Source: Sebastes aleutianus
Lineage: Eukaryota > Chordata > Actinopteri > Perciformes > Sebastidae
Length of the DNA: 64,000 nt
Direction of reading: 5' to 3'
Assembly: GCA_916700875.1 (NCBI GenBank)
Contig: CAKAKS010000060.1
Span: 7,070,834-7,134,833, forward strand
Shown here: positions 24,487-37,000 of the stretch, one piece after another
How the letters are laid out: each line of letters begins with the position of its first letter
How positions within the stretch are numbered: position 1 is the first letter of the stretch
Translations under genes and position numbers: made by a program
The notes under the pieces: model-generated
Seen by the model: only the letters and a program-made list of their open reading frames with translations
Told to the model about the DNA's origin: nothing
The model's database searches: none

Positions 24487-25714
24487 AATCGACAAATAAA
24501 TAAGCTACAAAAAAAAAGTAATTACAGTTCAAATCTCGTGTGGTTGTAAGACGAGTCGTCGAAATAAAGTATTCAACAGTCATTGTACTGATAGAATATA
24601 TCGATCTTGAATTGCTGGCTAGGATAAACGCAGATGTGCCCCCTCTCTCTCTCTCTGCCGTACACACACACACACACCACCACACCCATCATCTCCGTAC
24701 CTGTGGCTCGCCCTACAAGCGAGAACACGGAAACTAAAGTGCGACATTACAGCCAAGTACTGTGATTAATGTCTGTCTATTTTTCCCCTTCACGAACTCA
24801 GAAACGCTTCCATTGAATATAAGTTGAGTTAAAACCAACTAGTTGAGACGATGAGACAGCATTAAAGCATTAAAGCATGAAGAATGAAGAGAGAGCAGCC
24901 TCTAGCTAGCGTTAGCGTGAGGCCCTCGTGACCTGTTTCCAGTATGGCGCCGACTAGTTCCTGGAACCAAGCATTCCAGACCACCACCAAAAAAAAAAAA
25001 GGGCCCGGGGGTTAAACCCGTTTTCTATCGCCTTTGGTCATTTATTTTAACGTGTATAAACTATTTCAAACGTTTATGTTCAACCCCGAAACCGAAAAAA
25101 CGAGTATCTTGGCTGCTTCATGCGACGCCGATCTGTTAAAAAGGTGTGATGTTGGGTTGAACCGTCTGGTAGCAGAGGAGATATCAATCTAATCGTTCAG
25201 TATGTTAATGTGTAACATACTCAACACCTCCAAGACAGCTAATAAAACTACATCACCGTGCCACGGGTTGCTGGCAATGTCAGACAATGTGTAGAATTAC
25301 GGAGGCTGAAACTAAGATTACACACCCTAGAATAACAGACATATGTATACATGCGACAGTTATTATTCCTCCTAGACAATGCATACCCATCACAGTAGGT
25401 ATTTATTAACAAGGAAGCAGTTAGCATAACCTTACATATAACATGTTAAACGTGTGAGGCAGAATATCTATATATATCAGAGCTTCAACCCTCGACCTGA
25501 CCCGTCCTATGCTCCATTTTATAACCAGCCATTAGACACATCCCAAACGGTAGCTAAGCTAGCCATTGTTCTTTGCTCTGACGGTCTTCGCGGCTACAAG
25601 AAGCCCCACAATCAACTGGGAGGCGATGCGCTTACACCATCGCTGTATTATACGATGACTTAGAAGACCTTACTATAATTATTGTTAACGTTTTAAAAGT
25701 GTTAAGTCGTTTCC

Positions 25715-25922
25715 TACCTGGGTACTGGCGGATAGCAGTGATTTCGACGTGCCACGATACAGCTGATTCTCTCAGGCAGTCTGTGTGAATGCAGTCCACG
25801 GGGTTTCCCTCCAATCACACCAGTCCAAGGCACGGCCGGAACAGGGGGAGGGGAGGGGGGGGACATGACGTCAAACGTTACCAAGGCAACCGAACACGAG
25901 GCATTGTGGGAGGTGTAGTTTA
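25715..25922 (-). promoter_or_regulatory. ywhaz: Candidate 14-3-3 promoter and non-coding first exon
   Basis: Three strong promoter motifs sit within 55 bp: a consensus CRE TGACGTCA (25866-25873), an RFX X-box GTTACCAAGGCAAC (25877-25890) and, on the minus strand, ACTACACCTCCCACAATGC. The last resembles the ZNF143 (Staf) site and spans about 25901-25919. Some 145 bp downstream on the minus strand is a good splice donor, CCCAG|GTAGG, near 25719. It could end the non-coding first exon that joins the acceptor before the ATG at 21616. A second donor-like site near 24700 is possible. The link to the 14-3-3 gene is inferred from position and strand. Confidence 0.45.
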
Positions 25923-25950
25923 TTAATATTATAACTAGGATAGGATAGGA

Positions 25951-26000
25951 TAGCACTTTATTTATCCCCGTGGGGAAATTGCAGTTGCACAGCAGCACAG
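25951..26000 (-). repeat. LINE/SINE tail fragment
   Basis: The motif CACTTTATTTATCCCCGTGG followed by GGAAATTGCAGTTGCACAGC is a common fish retroposon 3' tail, read here in reverse. It abuts the candidate 14-3-3 promoter. Confidence 0.65.
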
Positions 26001-26329
26001 ATTCTAACAGAAGAAGTAAGTAAGTACATCAAATAAGAATAAGGCAGGGCATACAATAAATAAGAGTAAAACAAATACCCAAGCAATAGAACACTAGTAA
26101 AAAGTTAAAGTTAAAAAGGTAAATAAATATGTGCATTATAAATATTATAAATTATGTGCAGTAGTGACCTTTGTCATACTCATTGAGATGTAATCAATTT
26201 AGAATCCCTAATTGTCGTACTACAGATCACTATTTTGTATGCTATCTGGACAGAGGCAGAAACAGCATAATATAGGCTACTGACTGATCTGGTGTGAATT
26301 CAGATTCATTTGCTGTTTTTAAATATAAT

Positions 26330-26585
26330 CTTAAAACTCACCTGTTCCTCTTAGCTTTCCCCTAGGTTTTTTTTTATAATTGCTTTGATTTTTAGTTGCT
26401 TATAATTTATGTCAGGAAATAATTTGTCTATAATCTTATTCATCCTATTTTGTTACGTTTCTCGTGTAAATTGTCTTAACATTGTATTGTGATTGTTTTA
26501 CCCTTTGTGTGAAGCACCTTGAGATTTCGCTGTATTTTAAAGTGTGCTACAAAAATTCAATTCATTATTATTATTATTAATGCAG
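26330..26585 (+). repeat. LINE 3'-end fragment
   Basis: GTGTGAAGCACCTTGAGATT, then GTGCTACAAAAATTCAATTC and an (ATT)n run. This is another copy of the L2/CR1-like tail type. Confidence 0.6.
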
Positions 26586-26599
26586 CCTTACACTGCATG

Positions 26600-28038
26600 C
26601 TGCCCACTGATCATGGCAGTGTGGAGCTGATTGGTGATGTGGTCACATTTTATCAAGAGACCACCAAGCTCCTTAGAGTGATATTTCTCTAACAAAATGA
26701 GTCGTTTTCCACACAGTGGTGAAATTGTGTCTGGAATTGCTGGAGATGCTGAGGGCATCACAAACTGGAACACAGGACACAGTGCTACAGTATATCTTGC
26801 CTAATAGAAACTACTATTTCTGCATTCTGGTTGGTTTCCAAGGGGAGAGAGTGAAGCTATTTTTGCCTTGTCACATGTTTTCCCCTTGGGCCAAGATTTC
26901 AAGCCTGTAACCTATTTAAGGGCAGATCAGATCGTGTTGGCTGTAGAAATGCACAGGCACCAGTACAAAAAAAAAGTTAGTTTCCTCTCACTTGTCAAAG
27001 TCTGGTCTAAATCAGAGGAGTTTCAAGTAAAGGAAAAGAAAAAGAGCAAGCTGAATGACAATTTAAAGAGGCGTAACCAGTTAGACGAGTCTGTCAACCA
27101 CATCCAGCGAACTAGAACACACATGCGCAACTTACAAATTACTATCAAAGGTCAGGTTTCCCAGCAACATAAGAAGAAAAAAGTCAGTTGTCATGGAGCA
27201 ACTCAGCTTCATATTCTACAACAACAGTCACAGGAGGAAACTTTAACATGTAAAAAAAAATAATGTCTGTAGATTTAATCATCAAATAACAAACAAATGG
27301 GCATCAATCTTATCAGTCTCTTCATACGTCATTGAAATCATTTTCTGGGGCAACAGAATTTCCAAAAGGAAATACAGCATAATGAGCTGAATCTTGTGGT
27401 CGTGGAGACTTTTGGTGACTGTGAAGATTCAAGCCTCCATGTCTGCAGGAATTCACTCTGCTGAAGTTGCAAAATCCCAACGAGCTCCACTTATTCTATT
27501 CATAATTATCCATTAAATATTACATTATCATTTTGTCAACATTTCTCTTAGAGACAATTGCAATAAACAGTAAGTTTTTTGTGTGCCAGTGTGATAGTTT
27601 GTCTGTTATTTATTTCAACATTTAAAGGAGCACTCTTGAGATGCCATAGGCCCTGTTCAGACCTGCCATCAACATGCGTTCTGAGTGATGGGATCACAAG
27701 TGGACAGCTCTAAGTACAGTTGTGAAAGCACTCAAGACGAATTAAGGAAGCACTGAGATCCGATCGTTCAGACCACATTCAGAAGTGGCCACATTCTTTT
27801 AGCAGTGTGTACGCGAATGTGTCCTCGGCCACATTAAGGACCTCCTACTCATCTGATGTCCCGCTGGGATCAGCGGCAGACATGAGCGCTTGTCTGCCTC
27901 GCAGCATGGAAACAGCTTCTGTGCTCTACTGTATCCTGTCGGTACAACTAAATTTTATTAAAATATATCTTATCTATTGGCTACATATCTCCAGACAATC
28001 AGACACACGCAAAGTGCATTATTATCATACTGTCGGTG

Positions 28039-28073
<35 letters not shown>

Positions 28074-29680
28074 TCTGGCTACAGATTTAATGAAGAACTG
28101 ACATTGTTGTCAGTTCTTACAGCATTCCCACTAAAGCAGTGATTCATGCTACAATTCATGCTTTGCAAAATTCATACATGCTATAATAAGTTTTATCATA
28201 AATTTTGTGGAAGAGCAACAAGGGGGGTCTCGCTTTCTCACCAGGGTATGAACTGACAAGCTAATGAAACTCAGATTATCATAATTGGGCTCTAGAGCAC
28301 CAACTGAAAGGACTGAGGAGCAGAGATAGATGAGGAAGTGCGATTAAATATTTCCACCTTCATCGCACGGTTTACAGATGGTGCAGATGAGTGTTCACTG
28401 TAATATGATAGTGATAATGGTTTAACACTAACTACAGTACACATTAGTTTCAACCAGGTTAGGTCTGAATAAGCATTACACTAATAATCTGTACAGTAGG
28501 TGGAAGCTCAAAAGGCCATAAAGCAACCTAACACACACACTCACATATACTTACAAAAATATGTAAAACAATTGTACATTTCTATATGATGCAAAAAACA
28601 ACAACTTCGTAATGGTTTATATAAAAATAACACTTTTATTAATAGGCTACACATAACGTCGTGGGGACAAAGAAATGATTATTATAAAAGTAAAAACATG
28701 GCTGGTTGTCAGTCCAGACTTTAGCACAGTGATACAATGTCCGTGGTTAATGACCAGTAGGTCCTAATGTATTGAAAATAGTTCCTTTGTATAAATTAAA
28801 TCTCTGTCTATTAACATGCAAGGAAAAGAAACTCATCTAAAAATAAGAACCAAAGCTAACTTACAGTATAATGTAGACTTTTGATGTAGGTTCAGTGTCA
28901 AAATACTTTAGCACCACCATGACGGGATAACACTCAAGAGCATGAAACTTTTTTTGTGCACAGATGCCATTGAGGTGACAGTGTGAGACAGGTTACTACG
29001 AAATACAACAGTGATGAACTAAACCATGATCAAATACAACAGTGGTGCACACAATTGTGCCACGTACTTATGACAATGACAAACTGGGAGGATAGGAGAA
29101 GATTGTTAGCGGTATCATTAACAGCACCCATTGCAAACTTTTATCTTCACCCCAAAATCACTCTATATCACAAGGTGAAAGATAATAGAACCGGTTTTAT
29201 GCAGTCATACCATTGCTCTATGAAAAGAGGAGGAAATTGTGTCATGGAAAAATTCGCTATGAGTAGACTTGCAGTGCCCTCTCTGGTCAACTTTTATAAC
29301 TCTGTTGCACATGAGAAAGTGACATGAACTAGACACATATCATGAAAATGTCAGCACCCGTTTACCGCAATATGTTTAATATATTCTTCATATCACCAAA
29401 AACTATAGTTTTATTTTAAAAATTATCCAGGCAAGGAAAAAAATCAGTGCAGACTGGAAATCTGAATCTACTCAAAAGAACACATTTTAGTTGTTCTGAA
29501 TAAGTGCCAACCCTGGCACATATCAAATTAGCTTCAGTTAAAAATCCATAAAGGGTTTCACAGTACATTTGGTTTAGATGCAGATGACCTCAGTATTACA
29601 ACATTGTTAAGCTGAGCCAGTGCCAATTCACATGTTCTTCTAAATTCAAAAGCTTGACCTGAAACAGTGGGAGCCCTGAC
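26600..29680. other. Intergenic DNA between the 14-3-3 and znf706 loci
   Basis: No gene was recognised. A 131-codon open frame at 26868-27263 (plus) is Lys/Gln-rich (KEKKKSKLNDNLKRRN) with no domain that I know. It may be an old transposon piece. An (AT)n run of about 30 bp is at 28041-28070. A perfect AACCGGTT, the core half-sites of a Grainyhead motif, occurs at about 29190, roughly 4 kb upstream of grhl2. Confidence 0.4.
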
Positions 29681-29689
29681 ATGGTATAA

Positions 29690-29765
29690 AGGCTCTGACA
29701 CACCAAGCCGAAGTCGACCTTAATCGCCGCTAGTTCTCTGACGTCGGCTTGGTGTGTCTGTGCCT
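29690..29765. mobile_element. 76-bp miniature inverted-repeat element with TAA duplication
   Basis: The ends are AGGCTCTGACACACCAAGCC and the inverted GGCTTGGTGTGTCTGTGCCT. TAA flanks both sides (29687-29689 and 29766-29768), matching the TWA target preference of PIF/Harbinger elements. Its right half, CGCCGCTAGTTCTCTGA, also occurs at the right end of the longer relative at 57726-58318. Confidence 0.75.
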
Positions 29766-30143
29766 TAATGGTGGTTGAGCCCGTGGACAAGCTGCTCTTG
29801 TGAGCATAACATTTTAAAATGATAGGATAGAAATATTGCATACAATCAAAGATAAAACGTATATATTTTTGGCACAAGCCAAGAGAGGGTAGTTGTCTGC
29901 TGTGCGTCTACCTTTAGTACTGGTCTAAGTGAGGATAGTTTTGTAAAAAAATCTAATTTGGAAAGACCATGGGCAGGCAGATCCAGTAACACCGCTGCAT
30001 AAAACACTCATATGTCAAGAACTAAAATAAACAGCATGAGGAATAACTGAAGTTGTACTAAAGATACAAAACATTGCAAAAGTAGAAGTAGAAGCCTGTC
30101 CTGAATCAGCCCCAACTGTCTTACTGAAAGAGAGGAGAATCTA

Positions 30144-31358
30144 TTACGCCTCCACACCGACCAACTCCGGAGGCATCGAGGACTTTGGATGTTTGCTTTC
30201 AAAGTGCTGCTTAAAGGTCTTCGGGTCGGGCATTTGTGTCTGAGAAAGTGTGGGGAAGAAAAAAGGGAAAAATTAGAAAATATACATTTCAACAGACAGT
30301 ATATGAAAAGCAAACCAATAAAAATGGTATTAATATACTTGGCATCCAGCAGAGTCTTGGCTATTCACAGTGTATCCTCCTAAAATTATATCACTTGATG
30401 GGTCAAAAGAGAGGCTGGATGTCAGTAACCACTGGGACATCACATTACTTGATACTATAGGCCGAAGCAAATACAATGTTGCATCTACAGGCGACATACA
30501 GGTAGCTGGCCACCATTCCTGGGGAGCGTTTAATTAATAAGAGGGAAATCGGCTCATATCTGTCCCAGCTGTTGTAATAGAACTTCATCGCTGGCAACAC
30601 AGAGACAAACATTTCAATTCAGCAGCGAACACAGACGGTGATGGAGGTAGGAATAAGAGGAATGTACAGAGAAGACTTCATGAACAACTTGGAGTTCGGC
30701 CCATTTTCATACCTGCAGTGTGCATCTGGACAATCACTAAAGAGGGTGTGACCATCAGGGTGTCTTGGAAAGATAGAAAATTTGGCCAGAGCTTCCTCAA
30801 CCAACTTTCTGAGAGGGCATTTTAACACTTTCTGTCTACAAGATCGTAGGGATACCGATACCGGATCGGATATCGGGCTGATTCAAATAGCTGGATCAGG
30901 TATCAGTGACAATGAGGCCGATCTATTAAATTCAATTCTATGTTTATAAACAATATACATTATATACACTGCAGAGCTAAAACAATATGTGAAGTGACAT
31001 GATCCAGTACCAGCCTTGCCTGAATCATACTTACACTACATTCTCTTTGACACAAAAAAAGTCTCATTGTTGAGAACAATATAAATATATATCTCCGTAC
31101 AGAAAGGCATGTGGCTCCTTTACCTGCCCCCCCCCCCATCTACTGATTTCCAATGTAACTTCATGGGTCAATGAGCTCATAAAAGAATAATCTCATGTTC
31201 CCTTTTCCGCCTATAAGCACATATCCGACACACAGTGCACATGTATTCTAAAGCAGCCTTAGCTGCTGTCTTCTGGTCATGGCCTTTGCTCTTCTTGATG
31301 TCTGCATGCTTTTGGCATTCTTCTGCTGGGACTGGAGCTTCTGGTGCCAACGGGCCAT
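30144..31358 (-). pseudogene. znf706: znf706 locus: intact last exon, damaged first coding exon
   Basis: ZNF706 is a small (76 aa in human) zinc-finger protein. The last exon, 30239-30144, follows a good acceptor (TTTCTCAG) and encodes TQMPDPKTFKQHFESKHPKS and SMPPELVGVEA plus stop, matching the human C-terminus in length. About 1 kb upstream, 31358-31225 encodes the N-terminal part: MARWHQKLQSQQKNAK, then in another frame HADIKKSKGHDQKTAAKAAL and EYMCTVCR. It is 134 nt where 45 codons need 135. One A seems lost from the A-run after AATGCC, and the shifted frame hits TAG. The base pair after CGG is AT instead of the expected GT donor. The acceptor before the ATG (CATGTCTAG) remains. Because intron and exon order survive, it is not a processed copy. 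Pseudogene, assembly error or a missed intact exon are the options; I favour pseudogene. Confidence 0.7.
30619..30828 (-). other. Unrecognised open frame between the znf706 exons
   Basis: A minus-strand frame contains LAKFSIFPRHPDGHTLFSDC, then PDAHCR followed by a donor-like GCAG|GTATG. It could be a relic of an unrelated coding exon, but I find no acceptor or partner exon. Confidence 0.2.
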
Positions 31359-32279
31359 ATCTGACGGCTAGACATGAAGAAATTATACAGGAATTTGATC
31401 AGCACAACACCACAGAGAAGGTGATGAGCCATAAACTGAGAAAAACTATCTGAAAAGATCTTCTGAGAAGGGGGATGGAAATGTAAAAGCACAGAGGGAC
31501 TGAAAGATGCACCGACTGAAAACACAAAGCAGTTCCACCAGCTGAGGCTTCAGATGAAGCAACCTGGATGATTAACAATTTAATGGGATCAGTCTTATAG
31601 GATCAATAGACTTCAAAATGTGCAAGACAGCAGTGGCTGTGAATCATATTTAAGAACTAGGTTAATTGCCACTTTTTTTGGGTCACAGGGACAAGGCAAT
31701 TAACTTGGAAATTTCCCCAAAGAAAATCAGACTGCAGATATTCAAAGCTATTATAGACAGAATACTAGAACTAGGTCAGTGATGCGGTTATATAGGAACT
31801 TTGTTTTTGACTGATATTGACGGGGAAGGGACTGATATTCTAAACTTGGAAAAAAAAGTTTGGAAATCTGTGTTTGGTGGATTATTTCTCTGTCTGCCAA
31901 TGGTAAACAGTGTTTACCATCTTGGGCGCTACCCACATAATTAGCTGTGCTGCTCATCCCACAAATGCATGATCCTTACAAGTTGGACATCATTGTGAAG
32001 GTAAATAAACAGGCTTTCCAACGATGTAAAATACAATGCCAATTAACATTGTAACAACAGAGAAGCTCTCTGTCAACTTACTCTGCAATCTGTTACATTA
32101 AACATGACATCCACTCAGCAGTGAAGGGTGATGTGCCTTCAGTCTCCGCCGTGCATTGCTCTCGTACGTACGATGAATATATATTAGGCATTAAAACTAA
32201 TAATACACATGTTGTAAATGCCTTACCGGTGAAAATGAACGTATTACTGAAGATAGACACCAAAATAAAATAGAAGAAA

Positions 32280-32410
32280 CCGCTATGTTAAATTCTCTGG
32301 AGCTTCCGGTGTATTGTTGTCCTCACTGCGCATGCCCACACCGTGTTGCCTTCACGTGTTGTCAGTGGTCGCCTGTTCACAACATACGCATTGTAGGGAT
32401 ATATGGGTGG
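32280..32410 (-). promoter_or_regulatory. znf706: Candidate znf706 promoter region
   Basis: Upstream of the damaged znf706 exon lies a GC-richer stretch. On the minus strand it has ACACCGGAAGC (ETS-type core CCGGAAG) and TGCGCATGC/GCGCATGCGCAGTG-like NRF1-type half-sites. No TATA box is seen. Assignment rests on position only. Confidence 0.3.
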
Positions 32411-32487
32411 GATTGCAACATTTCTGACAGCACGTAAAAGCAGCATCAGTTCCATCCTCTTGCAAAACTTCTTCAAGGCTATTTACA

Positions 32488-32517
32488 AAAACAACAACAA
32501 CAACAACAACAACAACA
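32488..32517 (+). repeat. (AAC)n microsatellite
   Basis: About ten AAC units, with unremarkable AT-rich sequence on either side up to 33000. Confidence 0.9.
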
Positions 32518-33359
32518 CAACTCAAATAGGAATGTACCAGAGTTCACGAACAGCCTTTGCCCATACAAAACATATTTCTAAAAATAACCAACCACATTTT
32601 TGTGGATTGCACATTTAATTCACAGTTTCTGTGTGCATGGAGCAGAATGAAATGCCTACCACAAGGTGTCACGGTACAGACAACAATACGGTTACTCACT
32701 ATACTTTCCTCCTACCGCATATTAACACCTGTGCAATGTAATAATGATGAAGACAATATTGTCTCTGACATATTAGCCTATGTAAAACTATAGGCATTAT
32801 TTTCATTTTTCACTATGTGGTTGTATTAATCATACATAGTCTCATCATCAAGGGAAGAGAAGGTGTTCCTATCATTAAAAATGACTTTACCTATCTGATT
32901 AATCTGCCACTTTCAGTCAAACATTGTCTTAGAATACCAATGACCTTTAACAGTAGCCTCAATACATTCTTGCTCATGAGCACAATACAGCTTTGAAGAA
33001 ATCCCCCAGTGTCAGAGACAGAAACTGAATTTTAATATCTGCTCAATTCAGGCCACGCCCTCCCCTCCCTGTCCACCAATGGGCTTAAGACTGTGCCACC
33101 TGTGTAGGAACATCTATCCAATCAGAGAGGCAATTTCCGTTTCCTTGTTTATCCTGCCTCTCTTCTCCTGCTGCAGTAGCCTTCTACCCATCTCCTGATC
33201 TACCAACTTCTCCAAACAGGATACTTAACAAACCTGTGCAAGAAATGTCGTTTTTATTAATTGATTTAGTCAGCATAGGTTACAATTTCATCTGACATCA
33301 GAAACATTAGAATACATTTTTAGTGCGCAAAGGTAACAGAGGATTTCATTGGTTGTATT

Positions 33360-33497
33360 GACTGAGAGGTTAAATAGAGCCAGCCTCTTGCACGCCTAGT
33401 TTTCTCCTCAGTCTCCCACACAAACTTACCTGCACTAACTAGAAAGTCCAGTTTCTCAAGCTAGTCCTAGAAAACAGCAGAGAGTCCTGGAGGCAAC
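33360..33497 (+). promoter_or_regulatory. grhl2: grhl2 proximal promoter and 5' UTR (candidate)
   Basis: A TATA-like TTAAATAGAG lies at about 33371-33380, roughly 120 bp before the grhl2 ATG. The ATG sits in a good initiation context (GGCAACATGG). No splice acceptor was seen between them, so the 5' UTR is probably continuous with exon 1. Confidence 0.4.
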
Positions 33498-34053
33498 ATG
33501 GACCTGGACAGGTAAGAGAAAGCCATTAATATCGGGGGGAACAACTTCTGTCAAGTGCTTAAAATACTTTAGACGCCTTTCGTCTCTTTGTTCTTTGCAC
33601 ACAGGCAGCAGAAGCTTTCTCATTAAAAACAAAACTATTTGTATAGCTTATGCCTTTAGAAACTATTTGATAAAGGAGCTTCTATCGGTACAGATTAAAG
33701 GCCCTACATGCATCACAGACTCTGCAGAAATTACCCAAATGAATTTTGTATTGATTATAGTATTATAGTGATTGTGTATTAAGCAAACCTTACTGTAATT
33801 TACTGAGCTCTAGTTGCTGTTTTTATATGTGCTATGATTATTGCAAACTATTTGAAAGCCTGTACAATGTGTATATATACGTATATATGCATGTATATAT
33901 GTATATATGTGTGTATACTGTATAAATATATATGTATATTTATGTGTATATATTTATACTGTTTTTATATATACTATAATTATTGAAAACTATTTTACTT
34001 TACTGTTAATATTAAAGACTGTACAATGTGTGCCCTTCTTGCCAGCATATACA

Positions 34054-34093
<40 letters not shown>

Positions 34094-37000
34094 TTAATAT
34101 ATGTGTATATATACAGTATATGTATATATGTGTATGTATATTTATGTATACTGTATATATAAATATTTTTGTATGTACTATACATATTAAAAACTATTTT
34201 ACTTAACTGTGAATATTAAAGACTGTACAGTGTGTGCCCTTCCTGCCAGCCTCTCTTAATGATTTCTCAAAAATTACATTTGTAGAAATAACTCTCATGT
34301 CAGCTTGACATTTACAGAACTCAGTCAGTACATCTCTTTTGTTATCTAAATGGGTTATAGAGAAGTGAACCTACATAAACACACCCCACATGGAGTGGGC
34401 AATCAGAAGGAAGTTTTCTGAGAAAAAGCCTGGGGTAGACTTGGCGGCTTGGCAGTTGTAGCTTCTGCTAATGACAGACTGGCTTTGCAGTAACAACATG
34501 GCTTGTTGTCTCTTCCCATTATCCCGTCGTCCTCCCAGTAAACGGCTGGTGGTGGTGGTACCAAATGAAGCGCTGGCGCCCTCTCGCAGAGTGTTCAGCA
34601 GTGAGGATGAGGCGTGGAAGAGCTACCTGGAGAACCCACTGACCGCTGCCACTAAGGCCATGATGAGCATCAATGGAGATGATGACAGTGCAGCAGCACT
34701 GGGACTGCTCTACGACTACTACAAGGTGTGGAAAGCTTTGATCTTATAGCCAATATAATCATGATATGATAAGATGATTCACATAATATGTTCTGATTTG
34801 TTTCACATCATATTTTGTTTGTATTTGCTCTAACCCTGTCAGGTTCCTAGAGAGAGGAGACGGGCCTACAGCGGTGTTAAACCCACAGAGCCCTCTGCTA
34901 TTGGGCCTGATAACTGCGGGAGCATGGAGATACTAGATCACCACCTTCAGGCCCTCAGATCCATGCCTGTTAACCTCTCTCTAAACAACAACACCACTAC
35001 AGAACACCAGGGCTACAAGTATGGAGCTATCTGCCTCGCAGGAGACAACAGAGGAGGAGATGGTAAAGGTGGCGGCGGAGGTGGGGCAGCTCTGGTCAAG
35101 TCCGAGGGCCAGACGTCCATGGGAGTGTCCTGCTCCGCAGGTTCCTACCTCCGACAGGAACCCAGCGAGCAGCTACGGATGGCTTATGAGCAGAGCCACT
35201 ATGACTTGACACGCGCTGGGTACTTGAAAGATGAACAGAGAAGCACTCCAGACAGCACATATGAGGACTCTGCAGAAGGAGAGGTGAGACCTGTTATACA
35301 AGGGGGACGTGGTGGAGGTGGTCTTATGTGTTGCTTTCTAAACCAGGGTCACATTTGTAGGAATTGTTTTGCTCCTTTAGTGGCAGTATCCTCCATTTGC
35401 CTGTCTGAAACACACAGTATATATTCTCCTTTAACAGATGTACCACAAAAGTCCCTCCTCAGGAGTCGATGAAATCCAGTACAGCCAACCAATGTAAGTT
35501 TAATTCACAGATAAATGAAGGCGTTAAACACACAGGCTGCATTTTTGTGTGCGCACAGGATGTTTTGATGCACAAGTGTTTATCAGCTGTTAAAGGATAA
35601 GATATTCTATATTTTAGATTTCTGTTACTGTTGACATGTAGAGACCAAAACTAAGTGCGTGCGTGCGTGTGTATGTATATATGTATATATATCTATATAT
35701 CTATATATGTTGTTACAGTGACAGCTTCCAGTACCGTCTGGAGGCCAGCATGTCGCTGCGGCCGCGGCAGGGAGACGGACCCATGGCTTACCTGAACCGG
35801 GGTCAGTTCTATGCTCTGACTCTGTCGAAGGCCGGCTTCAGATCGTCCCTGAGTCAGCCCAGAGGCAAAGTGAGGGTGAGTGGACCGACGCCGTCACACG
35901 GGCCTGATGGGGGCTCCTCCGGTAATGAGCAATGCACCATGGGAGGCTCTGAGCGGCAGCGGGACAGTATTGTGCAGGTGAGGGAGGGGAGATCAGAGTT
36001 CATGCAGAGGAAGCGTAGAAGTTAATGGGTTTTAAATTTAGCTTATCGTTGGGCAGCGTAGTGGGAAATCTTGTTACACTTAGAAATGTAACATTTGTTC
36101 TAGAATTATTTTCACTTTGTTTGGGCCTGATTATACTGTAATATGTCTACTTCAGAGTGTCATCATGGTTGTCTTTGGGGAAGACAAGTGCAGAGACGAG
36201 CAGCTGAAGAATTGGAAATACTGGCACTCCCGCCAGCACACTGCCAAACAGAGAGTCCTGGACATTGGTAAGATGATTATTATTGACAGGTCTGCCTGCT
36301 ACATTCATGGCTTGATGGGGTTTGTAAGTAGAACAGGCCCAAATACAAAAATGGCACACCCTTAATCAGTATTTAATATCACACTTAGACAGATATTTCG
36401 ACATGTTAAGCTCCACAAAACCACAGAGGTAAAAAGAGAGTAAGCAGGTGGCAAACCTGCTGGAGCCTCCAGGAGGATCCCGTCACATATCCCGAGGTGA
36501 AAGCCGACACAATTTGAATAACTGTCAATCCTCGATTCCCACAAGAGCGCTGTCAATAGACAGCCAATGGGTCTGCATTTGCATAGACGTTAACAGGAGA
36601 AATAGGTGGGGCCTGGACTGGAGCCATATCCTGTACGATCAGCAGGAGACAGGCCTCAACCTGTGCTTGAAAATTCAATGGAATGAGGCAGAGATGTTTG
36701 CCACAGACAAAACCACTGTGGTGGTTTTGTCTGTGGCAAGTTCATGCCAGTACCATGGTCAAATCTATAACCTAATGTATGCAGGTGGAAATAAGCCCAT
36801 GAGATGAGGAGTTGAGTGTTTTAGGATGTAACAATGTGAATTTTTTTCTAGTTTGGAACTTGATTTGTTGGCAAATTATTATATCGATACTTTTATGAAA
36901 GATAAACTTAAACATGAGTGTGAACAGATGAATTGGCAGTGGTTTCCAACCTTTTTGGCTTGTGACCCATTATAGAAAAGTAAATCTGCAACGATTAGTC

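Noticed and set aside
26868..27263. 131-codon Lys/Gln-rich open frame as a new gene
   Set aside because: No domain, weak start context, no neighbouring exons, and composition typical of degraded repeat sequence. Kept only as a note in the intergenic entry.
28983..29327. 114-codon plus-strand open frame
   Set aside because: No recognised domain or splice support; a length expected by chance in AT-rich DNA.
31221..31226. U12-type AT-AC intron rescuing the znf706 donor
   Set aside because: The bases after CGG read ATATGTGCTT, which does not fit the ATATCCTT consensus.
31225..31358. Processed znf706 retrocopy
   Set aside because: Sequence diverges at the normal exon boundary, an acceptor remains upstream, and the matching last exon lies about 1 kb away in the right order.
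33907..34206. Tyr/Ile-rich open frame of 99 codons
   Set aside because: It is produced by the TA/GTATAC low-complexity tract.
36698..36739. microRNA precursor
   Set aside because: A 19-bp perfect stem with a 4-nt loop is shorter than a typical precursor, and the flanks do not extend the pairing.
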